Positions 1 to 6,097 of a stretch of 6,797 nt of DNA are shown one piece after another. The stretch spans positions 1 to 6,797 of the forward strand of contig JAHDHN010000073.1 in the NCBI GenBank assembly GCA_020631295.1, in the 5' to 3' direction. Below the pieces are notes generated by a model. It was given only the letters and a program-made list of their open reading frames with translations, was not told the DNA's origin and ran no database searches. The DNA comes from Rickettsiales bacterium. Its GTDB lineage: Bacteria > Pseudomonadota > Alphaproteobacteria > Rickettsiales > UBA8987. Position 1 is the first letter of the stretch. Every line of letters starts with the position of its first letter. The position numbers and the translations under genes are program-made.

Positions 1-2816
1 ACGGCTGGGCTGGCTGCGGCTGGGCGTGCCACCACAGTTGGGCGAGTGGCCTTGCCACCAGCCTTACCAAGCACAGCCTCAATACGACGGTCTACAAACT
101 GCCATCCACCATTATTTTCTGGCTCTTCTTGTACCCACACTACCTCTGCATTTTTATAACGCTTCAGCTCTTTTAGTAGGTCAGATTCTGGGAATGGGTA
201 GAACTGCTCCAAACGCACAATCGCCACGTCTTTAATGCCCTTTTCTTCGCGCGCATCCAGCAAGTCGTAATAGACCTTACCGCTACAAATCAGCACCTTG
301 CGGATTTTACTATCTGCAGTAATCTCTTTGCCTGTTGCAATCTCACCGATCACACGCTGGAAGCTCGTGCCCGTTTTCATCTCATCCAAACTGGAGGTGG
401 CACGCTTATGGCGCAGCAATGATTTTGGCGTGAACACCACCAGTGGTTTACGGAAATCACGGTGCAACTGGCGGCGCAGCGCGTGGAAAATATTGGCTGG
501 CGTGGTGCAATTCACCACCTGCCAGTTATCATCTGCAGAAAGCTGCAAGAAGCGCTCAATACGTGCCGAACTATGCTCTGGCCCTTGGCCTTCATAGCCA
601 TGCGGCAACAGCATTACCAAGCCACTCATGCGCAGCCATTTGGCTTCTGCACTGGCAATAAATTGGTCGATAATGATCTGCGCTCCGTTCACAAAATCAC
701 CAAATTGAGCTTCCCAAATGGTCAGCGCGCTTGGGTCTGTCATACTGTAGCCATATTCAAAGCCCAGCACCCCAAATTCAGAGAGGTTCGAGTTAATAAA
801 CTCATAGCGCACATCGTCGCTGATGCGGTTTAGCGGTGCATACACCTCTTCTGTCTCTTGGTCTACCATGCCGGAATGACGGTGACTGAACGTGCCGCGC
901 ATCACATCCTGCCCGCTTAAGCGCACTTTGTGCCCTTCTTCCAGTAAGCTTGCAAATGCAAGGCCTTCACCCGCAGCCCAATCTAGGCCCTCACCAGACG
1001 CAATCATCTTGGCCTTCGCATCCAACATGCGTGCCACTTTATTGTTCAGTTTAAAGCTCTCTGGCTTTTCTGAAAGCAACTTACCTAAGGATTTTAGTTT
1101 TTTGATCGGCACACCTGTGTCTACCACCGGCTTTTCACCGCTGCGAATATGTTTCAAACCTGTCCATTTACCTTCCAGCATATCGGCCTTGTTTGGCTTA
1201 AAGCTTTGTGACGCAGCATGCTCTTTTTCCAAGTAATCATCCCAATCCGATAGCATCTTGTCGTAATCGGCTTGCGTAATGGTTCCCTCAGCAATCAAGC
1301 GCTGCGCATAAATATCACGCGGGCTGTCTTTCTGCTTAATTACCTTATACATTTTCGGCTGGGTGAACATCGGCTCATCACCCTCATTATGGCCATGCTT
1401 ACGGTAGCAGAAAATATCAATCACCACGTCTTTTTGGTAACGCTGGCGGTATTTTGCTGCAATATGTGCGGCATGCGCCACCGCTTCTGGGTCATCGCCA
1501 TTCACATGGAAAATCGGTGCCTGAATGGTCATCGCCACATCGGTCGGGTATGGCGAAGTATGGCCATTTTCTGGGTTGGTGGTAAACCCAATTTGGTTGT
1601 TGACCACAATATGTACCGTACCACCGGTTTTATAGCCCTCAAGGTCGTTAAACGCCAAGGTCTCTGGCACAATGCCCTGACCACAAAAAGCGGCATCACC
1701 ATGCAACAAAATACCCATCACGGTTTCGCGGTTAGCATCACTCGCTTGGTCTTGCTTGGCGCGGACACGGCCGCATACCACTGGGTTCACCGCTTCTAAG
1801 TGCGATGGGTTAGGTGTAAGCGACAAATGCACCTGATTACCCTGAAAATCACGGTCTGCAGAGGCACCTAAATGGTATTTTACATCACCTGAGGCTTCAA
1901 TATCTTCCGGCAAAGCCAAATTACCCTGAAACTCTGAAAGCATGGCAGCATAAGGCTTACGCATAAAGTTCGTTAGCACATTCAAGCGGCCGCGGTGTGG
2001 CATGCCGACTACCACCTCATTCACACCCATGCTAGCAGCCACATTTACCGCTGCATCCATTGCCGTAATCAAATTTTCACCGCCCTCTGCTGAGAAACGC
2101 TTCGCGCCTGGGAATTTCTTGTGTAAAAATTCTTCAAAACCCACCACTTCTACCAATGTTTGCAGTATGTTCTTTTTCTCATCTGCATTCAGAGATGGGC
2201 GCCCAAGCGTGCTCTCAATCTCATTCTCCAGCCACTGCTTTTTCTCCAAGCTTTGAATATGGATAAATTCAATGGCAAAATTTTGGCTGTAAGATTGCTT
2301 TAGGATGGTAATAATATCGCGCAATGTGAGTTTTTCGTAGCCCAACCAGCCATCCAGATAAATCTCTGTATCCATATCATCATCAGAAAAACCATAATGC
2401 GCCGGGTCCAACTCTGGGTGAGACTCACGCACCGTTAGTCCCAAAGGATCCAGATTCGCCAACAAATGGCCACGTACACGATAGGCACGAATCAGCATAT
2501 GCGCACGCACAGAAAGAGAACTGGCGCTGTTATCGGCATTATCATTAGCACCGGATTTTGCAGATGCAGCACGCGCAGCGCGTTCTTCCTTGCTCACATG
2601 GCCTACAATCTTGCTTGGATTTGCATCCCATGCTGGGCCACCAAAATCTTGCTCTAGCTGCGTGCTATTATCACCCAATGCAGCAAATTGCGCCTTCCAA
2701 CTTGCATCTACACTGTTTGGATCCAGCAAATATTGCTCGTAAATCTCGGCAATATAGGTGCTATTTGCACCAAAAAATGGGGTAGATCCGCGTAGTTCCT
2801 GATCGTTGGATGTCAT
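1..2816 (-). CDS. sucA: 2-oxoglutarate dehydrogenase E1 component, C-terminus beyond window
   Basis: This is the thiamine-diphosphate E1 subunit of the cytoplasmic 2-oxoglutarate dehydrogenase complex. It decarboxylates 2-oxoglutarate in the TCA cycle and passes the succinyl group to the lipoyl arm of E2 (SucB). About 938 codons read open to the left edge with no stop. Visible landmarks are: an N-terminal E2-binding-type segment (TPFFGANSTYIAEIYEQYL, residues 12-30); MPHRGRLNVL at 272-281; the ThDP/Mg motif starting GD at 373-374 and closing with NN at 406-407; HGHNEGDEP near 474-482; and HGYEGQGPEHSS at 739-750 in the transketolase-like pyrimidine domain. The reading ends in ARPAAASPA, which in relatives lies about 20-30 residues before the C-terminus, so little is missing. 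The start ATG (2814-2816) follows AAAAGGCGAG, a weak but well-placed ribosome site. sucB would be expected next, off the left edge. No frameshift or missing catalytic motif was seen. Confidence 0.97.
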   Translation of the reverse strand, partial: MTSNDQELRGSTPFFGANSTYIAEIYEQYLLDPNSVDASWKAQFAALGDNSTQLEQDFGGPAWDANPSKIVGHVSKEERAARAASAKSGANDNADNSASSLSVRAHMLIRAYRVRGHLLANLDPLGLTVRESHPELDPAHYGFSDDDMDTEIYLDGWLGYEKLTLRDIITILKQSYSQNFAIEFIHIQSLEKKQWLENEIESTLGRPSLNADEKKNILQTLVEVVGFEEFLHKKFPGAKRFSAEGGENLITAMDAAVNVAASMGVNEVVVGMPHRGRLNVLTNFMRKPYAAMLSEFQGNLALPEDIEASGDVKYHLGASADRDFQGNQVHLSLTPNPSHLEAVNPVVCGRVRAKQDQASDANRETVMGILLHGDAAFCGQGIVPETLAFNDLEGYKTGGTVHIVVNNQIGFTTNPENGHTSPYPTDVAMTIQAPIFHVNGDDPEAVAHAAHIAAKYRQRYQKDVVIDIFCYRKHGHNEGDEPMFTQPKMYKVIKQKDSPRDIYAQRLIAEGTITQADYDKMLSDWDDYLEKEHAASQSFKPNKADMLEGKWTGLKHIRSGEKPVVDTGVPIKKLKSLGKLLSEKPESFKLNNKVARMLDAKAKMIASGEGLDWAAGEGLAFASLLEEGHKVRLSGQDVMRGTFSHRHSGMVDQETEEVYAPLNRISDDVRYEFINSNLSEFGVLGFEYGYSMTDPSALTIWEAQFGDFVNGAQIIIDQFIASAEAKWLRMSGLVMLLPHGYEGQGPEHSSARIERFLQLSADDNWQVVNCTTPANIFHALRRQLHRDFRKPLVVFTPKSLLRHKRATSSLDEMKTGTSFQRVIGEIATGKEITADSKIRKVLICSGKVYYDLLDAREEKGIKDVAIVRLEQFYPFPESDLLKELKRYKNAEVVWVQEEPENNGGWQFVDRRIEAVLGKAGGKATRPTVVARPAAASPA

Positions 2817-2830
2817 AATACTCGCCTTTT

Positions 2831-2867
2831 TAAAAATGCTGTGCTGGGCATTAGCCATTTGCAGCAC
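2831..2867 (-). terminator. Terminator-like hairpin in the sucA leader
   Basis: Read on the minus strand, GTGCTG (2862-2867) pairs with CAGCAC (2841-2846). Inside it GGC and GCC pair around a TAAT loop, leaving a CAAAT bulge. The stem is followed by AGCATTTTT. It sits about 25 nt before the sucA start, so it may terminate transcription from the truncated gene to its right, or act as a leader structure for sucA. The T-run is short, so termination efficiency is uncertain. Confidence 0.4.
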
Positions 2868-3009
2868 GGAGGTCAAGTGTAGTCGGCGTATTTTATCTGT
2901 CACAAAAAAACTGTGTTGTAGTAAAAAATAGTTTTATTAAAATAAAATATAGTATATATTAGAAAATATAAGTGTTATTAGGTGCAGATTTTTCTATACC
3001 TATTAGCAT
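2868..3009. other. AT-rich intergenic spacer upstream of sucA
   Basis: There is no coding potential on either strand. The stretch 2925-2970 is almost pure A/T. The sucA promoter should lie here on the minus strand, because its right-hand neighbour is a gene remnant. The best core match I can find is TTGTGA, 18 bp, TACACT, which is weak, so I do not place a promoter. Confidence 0.5.
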
Positions 3010-3315
3010 TTATCCATAGCGTTGAATGCAACGTGTTTTTGTCTCTATATTCACCAGTTTTGGCTCTGCATCTCGTTCTTTATGCTCTAAATAATGGTCA
3101 TTGCAGAATGCTTGCAACGCAGCAGCAGTATTCTTTCCTTTAATGCCATCCGCACCTTTAGTGTTATACCCTAATGCAGTGAAGCGAGGAATCTCATGCC
3201 CGGATGGTGAGGCATATATAAAAGCTGCGTATGCCACAATGTAGAGATACTCACCATAAGGGCATACTCCATTCCAAAACAAGGCGCAGCTATGGTGGCA
3301 CGAGATTTCTCGCAT
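3010..3315 (-). pseudogene. 3' remnant of a peptidoglycan-binding-domain-like gene fused to repeat copy A
   Basis: The frame encodes 101 codons but looks composite. Residues 1-45 are the translation of palindromic repeat copy A. Residues 46-101 look like genuine protein, opening TALGYNTKGADGIKGKNT and continuing AAALQAF. This matches the second half of a PG_binding_1 repeat (LGY, then DG, G, T, AL, F), a fold found in secreted or envelope cell-wall enzymes. The first helix of that repeat, normally a V-x-x-LQ segment, is absent exactly where the repeat begins. The tail (residues 71-101) is charged and has three cysteines across residues 71-101 and the domain end. The apparent ATG has a GGAGG almost touching it, which is too close for normal initiation, and no signal peptide is visible. 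I read it as a gene truncated at the repeat. A short live ORF that incorporated the repeat in frame is the alternative. The function is only suggested by the domain resemblance. Confidence 0.5.
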
Positions 3316-3360
3316 CCCTCCTACGCCAAGGCTTCGGAGGGCAGGTCGCTCGAAATGACA
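3180..3360. repeat. Palindromic interspersed repeat, copy A
   Basis: Imperfect terminal inverted arms are TGAAGCGAGGAATCTCATG at 3180-3198 and, reverse-complemented, GATGCGAGAAATCTCGTGCC at 3297-3316. The 116-bp core (3191-3306) matches copy B near 5618. The first 21 bases are identical, followed by shared GTATGCC and GGCATAC internal inverted segments, an AAGGC block and GTGGCACGAGATT. The outer right end reads, on the minus strand, TGTCATTTCGAGCG. Copy A carries an extra hairpin in its right arm (CCCTCC 3316-3321 with GGAGGG 3336-3341) that copy B lacks. No transposase or other protein is encoded, so it resembles a MITE-like or palindromic intergenic element. Confidence 0.85.
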
Positions 3361-3370
3361 ATGATGTGCC

Positions 3371-3406
3371 TCAAGATGACATCACGCCGCCATACGAGGA
3401 TGACGT
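3371..3406. repeat. Two further partial repeat ends next to copy A
   Basis: Read on the minus strand, ATGTCATCTTGAGG (near 3371-3382) and ACGTCATCCTCG (near 3395-3406) both resemble the GTCATTYCGAG outer end of the palindromic repeat. They lie 21 and 24 bp from each other and from the end of copy A. They may be scars of nested insertions or of end duplication. Confidence 0.45.
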
Positions 3407-3407
3407 C

Positions 3408-3443
3408 AAAAAAAGAGGCTGCGTATTGCTACGCAGCCCCTCT
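3408..3443 (-). terminator. Rho-independent terminator of groSL
   Basis: On the minus strand a perfect 9-bp stem GGCTGCGTA (3430-3438) and TACGCAGCC (3417-3425) encloses the loop GCAA. It is followed by TCTTTTTTT. It lies about 30 nt after the groL stop, at the place expected for the end of the operon. Confidence 0.93.
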
Positions 3444-3474
3444 CTTGAATATAATAGTGTGAAAAGGAGGTGGG

Positions 3475-5130
3475 TTAGAAACCGCCCATGCCGCCCATGC
3501 CACCCATGCCACCCATATCAGGTGCACCGCCGGCATTGTTGTTTTCTTCAGGAATATCGGCCACCAATGCTTCGGTGGTGATCAACAGACCCGCCACAGA
3601 GGCAGCATCCTGCAGAGCAGTACGCACCACTTTGGTTGGGTCGATAATACCGGCCTTAAATGCATCCACATATTCCAGATCTTGCGCGTTGAAGATTTCT
3701 GCATCAGACGTGCTTTCCTTCAGCTTGCCGGCTACTACAGCACCGTCTACGCCTGCATTTTCAGCAATTTGGCGCACAGGTGCTTCTAATGCACGGCGTA
3801 CGATCTTAATACCGGCTGCTTGAGACTCATTAATCGCCTCAATTTTTTCCAGCGCGATAGATGCACGCAACAAGGCCGTACCACCGCCTGGTACAATGCC
3901 TTCTTCCACCGCTGCACGGGTTGCGTTTAGGGCATCATCCACACGGTCACGACGCTCTTTCACTTCGATCTCCGTAGCACCGCCCACTTTCAACACAGCC
4001 ACACCGCCAGCAATTTTCGCCAAGCGCTCTTGCAGCTTTTCACGGTCATAGTCAGAGCTTGTGTTTTCGATCTCGTTACGGATTTGCTCCGCACGTGCAT
4101 CGATCGTTGCTTTCTCACCCACACCGTCAATGATGGTGGTTTCTTCTTTGGTGATGTTCACCTTCTTGGCAGAACCAAGCTGGTCCAGCGTCACATTCTC
4201 CAACTTCTCGCCCAGCTCTTCAGAGATCAACTGACCGCCGGTTAGCACAGCGATATCTTGCAACATTGCCTTGCGACGATCACCAAAACCAGGTGCTTTC
4301 ACCGCAGCAATTTTCAACCCACCGCGTAGCTTGTTCACCACCAATGTAGCCAGCGCTTCGCCTTCCACATCTTCTGCAATGATAAGCAGCGGACGGCCCG
4401 ACTGCACCACAGCTTCAAGCAATGGCAGCATGCTTTGCAGAGAAGAAAGCTTCTTCTCGAAAATCAAGATATAAGGGTTTTCGAACTCTACAGACATTTT
4501 CTCCGGATTGGTGACAAAGTAAGGAGACAGATAGCCACGGTCAAACTGCATGCCTTCAACCACATCCAGTTCAAAGTCCAGGCTCTTGCCTTCTTCTACT
4601 GTGATCACGCCTTCATTGCCCACGCGCTGCATGGCTTCCGCCAGCTTCTCGCCCACTTCGGCATCACCATTTGCAGAAATAGTACCCACCTGTGCAATTT
4701 CGGCCGCATCGTTGCTTACGCCTTTTGATTGCGCCTGAATCGCTTCAATGGCTGCATTGGTAGCAAGGTCAATACCGCGCTTTAAATCCATTGGGTTGAG
4801 GCCTGCCGCAACAGCCTTAGCACCTTCTTGTACAATGCCTTGTGCCAGCACTGTGGAGGTAGTGGTACCGTCACCAGCCAAATCATTGGTCTTGCTGGCC
4901 ACTTCTTTTACCATCTGCGCACCCATATTTTGCACCGGATCTTCCAGCTCAATGCCTTTTGCAACGGTCACACCGTCTTTGGTCACACGTGGCGCACCAA
5001 AGGATTGCTCCAGTACCACATTGCGGCCTTTAGGGCCTAAGGTTACTTTTACGGCGTTTGCTAAAATATTCACGCCTTCGATCATTCTCTCGCGGCCTTT
5101 AGGGCCTAGTTCAATTTGCTTTGCAGCCAT
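3475..5130 (-). CDS. groL: Chaperonin GroEL (Hsp60)
   Basis: This is the cytoplasmic 14-subunit ATP-driven folding chamber, which works with the GroES lid. Its 551 residues are the usual length. Visible landmarks are: LGPKGRNVV of the nucleotide pocket at 31-39; GDGTTT at 86-91 including the catalytic-region Asp87; the apical substrate-binding segment around RGYLSPYF (198-205); a second ATP-site Asp at 399; the cpn60 signature AAVEEGIVPGGG at 406-417; and a GGM-rich C-terminal tail ending MGGF. The tail ends in Phe and is made of 9-bp DNA repeats (3481-3516). The start is supported by GAAGGAG (5138-5144) with 7-nt spacing. It follows groS by 32 bp in one operon. One oddity: residues 8-13 read LGPKGR where relatives usually have an FGxxAR-type sequence, and this copies residues 31-36 (see findings). 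Nothing suggests loss of function. Confidence 0.99.
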   Translation of the reverse strand: MAAKQIELGPKGRERMIEGVNILANAVKVTLGPKGRNVVLEQSFGAPRVTKDGVTVAKGIELEDPVQNMGAQMVKEVASKTNDLAGDGTTTSTVLAQGIVQEGAKAVAAGLNPMDLKRGIDLATNAAIEAIQAQSKGVSNDAAEIAQVGTISANGDAEVGEKLAEAMQRVGNEGVITVEEGKSLDFELDVVEGMQFDRGYLSPYFVTNPEKMSVEFENPYILIFEKKLSSLQSMLPLLEAVVQSGRPLLIIAEDVEGEALATLVVNKLRGGLKIAAVKAPGFGDRRKAMLQDIAVLTGGQLISEELGEKLENVTLDQLGSAKKVNITKEETTIIDGVGEKATIDARAEQIRNEIENTSSDYDREKLQERLAKIAGGVAVLKVGGATEIEVKERRDRVDDALNATRAAVEEGIVPGGGTALLRASIALEKIEAINESQAAGIKIVRRALEAPVRQIAENAGVDGAVVAGKLKESTSDAEIFNAQDLEYVDAFKAGIIDPTKVVRTALQDAASVAGLLITTEALVADIPEENNNAGGAPDMGGMGGMGGMGGF

Positions 5131-5162
5131 GGTTTTTCTCCTTCTATATATAGTATGTTAAC

Positions 5163-5456
5163 TTAGGCAGCTTCGATGATGCCCAAAATGTCTGATTCTT
5201 TCATGATCAACAGCTCATCACCGTCCACCTTCACTTCCGTGCCACCCCATTTGGCAAACAGCACAGTATCACCTTCTTTCACATCCAACGGCACCACATT
5301 TCCGTTTTCGTCTTTGCTGCCTTTACCGGCGGCTACAATTTCACCTTTGGTTGGCTTTTCCTGCGCGCTATCTGGAATGATAATACCGCCAGCGGTTTTT
5401 TGTTCTTCTTCAATGCGCTTTACCAATACGCGGTCGTGTAATGGGGTAATTTTCAT
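5163..5456 (-). CDS. groS: Co-chaperonin GroES (Hsp10)
   Basis: This is the seven-subunit lid that closes the GroEL chamber. Its 97 residues match the family. PLHDRVLVKR at 5-14 is the conserved first strand. The flexible mobile loop spans about 16-34, with the hydrophobic GGIII contact at 23-27 that docks on the GroEL apical domain. The roof region lies near KDENGNVVPL (48-57). The C-terminal half carries VLFAKWGGTEVKVDG and DELLIMKESDILGI, a form typical of Alphaproteobacteria. The start ATG (5454-5456) is preceded by AAGGAGAT (5461-5468), a near-ideal ribosome site. It is the first gene of the groS-groL operon and is driven by the RpoH-type promoter 60-90 bp upstream. Confidence 0.99.
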   Translation of the reverse strand: MKITPLHDRVLVKRIEEEQKTAGGIIIPDSAQEKPTKGEIVAAGKGSKDENGNVVPLDVKEGDTVLFAKWGGTEVKVDGDELLIMKESDILGIIEAA

Positions 5457-5516
5457 GGGTATCTCCTTTTATATATACACGGTTATGTTGTGACGGTATA
5501 TTCACCGCTGCTGCAC

Positions 5517-5544
5517 ATATAAGCAGCTACGCCTTGGTTTCAAG
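5517..5544 (-). promoter_or_regulatory. RpoH (sigma-32) heat-shock promoter of groSL
   Basis: On the minus strand CTTGAAA (5538-5544) is followed by CTTATAT (5517-5523), with 16 bp between CTTGA and CTTAT. This fits the alphaproteobacterial RpoH consensus of CTTG, 16-18 bp, CYTAT. Transcription would start near 5510, giving a leader of about 54 nt. A short palindrome GCTGC-N8-GCAGC (5510-5527) overlaps the -10 and could be an operator or chance. No CIRCE repeat is present. Confidence 0.85.
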
Positions 5545-5566
5545 AGGTGAGGGTAATTTTTATGCA

Positions 5567-5582
5567 TGTTTCACGTGAAGCA
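5567..5582. promoter_or_regulatory. parS-like ParB binding site 1
   Basis: TGTTTCACGTGAAGCA differs at one base from the chromosomal parS palindrome TGTTTCACGTGAAACA. The symmetry extends one base each way (5566-5583). parS sites load ParB, a CTP-dependent clamp that spreads along DNA, for chromosome segregation. The site lies 23 bp upstream of the groSL -35 box. ParA and ParB genes are not in the window. Confidence 0.8.
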
Positions 5583-5590
5583 TAATAGTA

Positions 5591-5757
5591 ATGTCATCCT
5601 GAAGCGGCAGCTGAAGGATCTCATGCCCGGATGGTGAGATGTTCATAAAAATACAGTATGCCCCATTTTTTAAGCCTATGCATAGTGGCATACGTTACTA
5701 TAATATAAGGCTCACTAGCAGTGGCACGAGATTCCTCACATGCGTTCGGAATGACAT
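5591..5757. repeat. Palindromic interspersed repeat, copy B
   Basis: This element is a long imperfect palindrome with ATGTCATCCTGAAG at the left end. The right end, reverse-complemented, reads ATGTCATTCCGAACG. The inner arms are GATCTCATGCC and GAATCTCGTGCC. The core 5618-5732 (115 bp) aligns along its length with copy A in the same orientation, including the identical 21 bases at 5618-5638 and the GTATGCC/GGCATAC pair. It encodes no protein and sits between the two parS-like sites. Confidence 0.87.
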
Positions 5758-5768
5758 AATATATGTAA

Positions 5769-5784
5769 TGCTTCACGTGAAACA
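5769..5784. promoter_or_regulatory. parS-like ParB binding site 2
   Basis: TGCTTCACGTGAAACA is the exact reverse complement of site 1, and the identity covers 18 bp including one flanking base each side. Its single mismatch to the consensus parS is therefore in the mirrored position. The centres of the two sites are 202 bp apart. Two sites close together support real parS function over chance. Confidence 0.8.
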
Positions 5785-5785
5785 T

Positions 5786-6097
5786 CACAGATATACTGCC
5801 AATATTGTGCCACCACCCTTTATAGCCGGAATTTCAATATATAGGCAGGCTCATACTGAAATAGGCTATATTTTGTGTAGAAAAAACACCATATCGGGGA
5901 ATATATGGGGAAAAGTGAGGTTTTTTGCGGCTTTTAGGCATTTTTTTGCTTGCAAAGGCTGTTGAAATGCTGTTGTAATTGCTCTGTAACCGTTACTGAG
6001 AGTGGGTTTGCGCGTATTTTTAAACAATGTTTTTGGCGCAACAAACAGGATCATGCAGTGGTTGCGCTATTAACTAACCTTAACTTGGAGATATCCT
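5786..6097. other. Intergenic spacer and leader upstream of hup
   Basis: There is no credible gene on either strand. It holds an inverted repeat TATAGCC-N3-ATTTCA (5821-5836) against TGAAATAGGCTATA (5857-5870) and several T-runs near 5920-5948. The probable hup leader contains a second inverted pair TTGCGC (6008-6013) and GCGCAA (6036-6041) around an A/T-rich loop. None has an assignable role. Confidence 0.5.
5950..5979 (+). promoter_or_regulatory. Candidate housekeeping promoter of hup
   Basis: TTGCAA (5950-5955), an 18-bp spacer and TGTAAT (5974-5979) match the -35 and -10 consensus at four and five of six bases. It would give an mRNA leader of about 110 nt. The same region contains other A/T-rich hexamers, so the choice is tentative. 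Confidence 0.4.

Noticed and set aside
1272..1799. Plus-strand open frame of 175 codons opposite sucA
   Set aside because: It lies wholly antisense to the conserved ThDP-binding region of sucA and has no recognisable motif or ribosome site. Several similar frames occur along the plus strand of sucA and groL, as expected from codon bias.
3180..3406. CRISPR array
   Set aside because: The GTCAT-type ends are spaced 21-24 bp apart but are diverged, overlap an inverted-repeat element and have no regular repeat-spacer pattern or cas gene.
3231..3581. Plus-strand frame across repeat copy A and the groL tail
   Set aside because: Its sequence is made of repeat DNA, the groL terminator and the complement of the GGM tail; it shows no protein-like conservation.
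3488..3823. Plus-strand frame starting MPPMPPMPP with a perfect AAGGAGGTG in front
   Set aside because: The Pro/Met start is simply the complement of the groL GGM repeats. The apparent ribosome site lies in the groL 3' UTR and is better noted as a 16S-tail mimic.
5457..5566. CIRCE (HrcA) operator at groSL
   Set aside because: I looked for TTAGCACTC and GAGTGCTAA in the leader and promoter region and found neither.
5591..5757. Insertion sequence with transposase
   Set aside because: The element is only 167 bp with no coding capacity, so at most it is non-autonomous.
5639..5965. Plus-strand 108-codon frame over copy B and parS site 2
   Set aside because: It spans palindromic repeat, parS and A/T-rich spacer, lacks a ribosome site and resembles no family.
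5866..6054. Minus-strand 62-codon frame upstream of hup
   Set aside because: It is a lysine- and phenylalanine-rich translation of A/T-rich spacer, overlaps the candidate hup promoter and has no motif.
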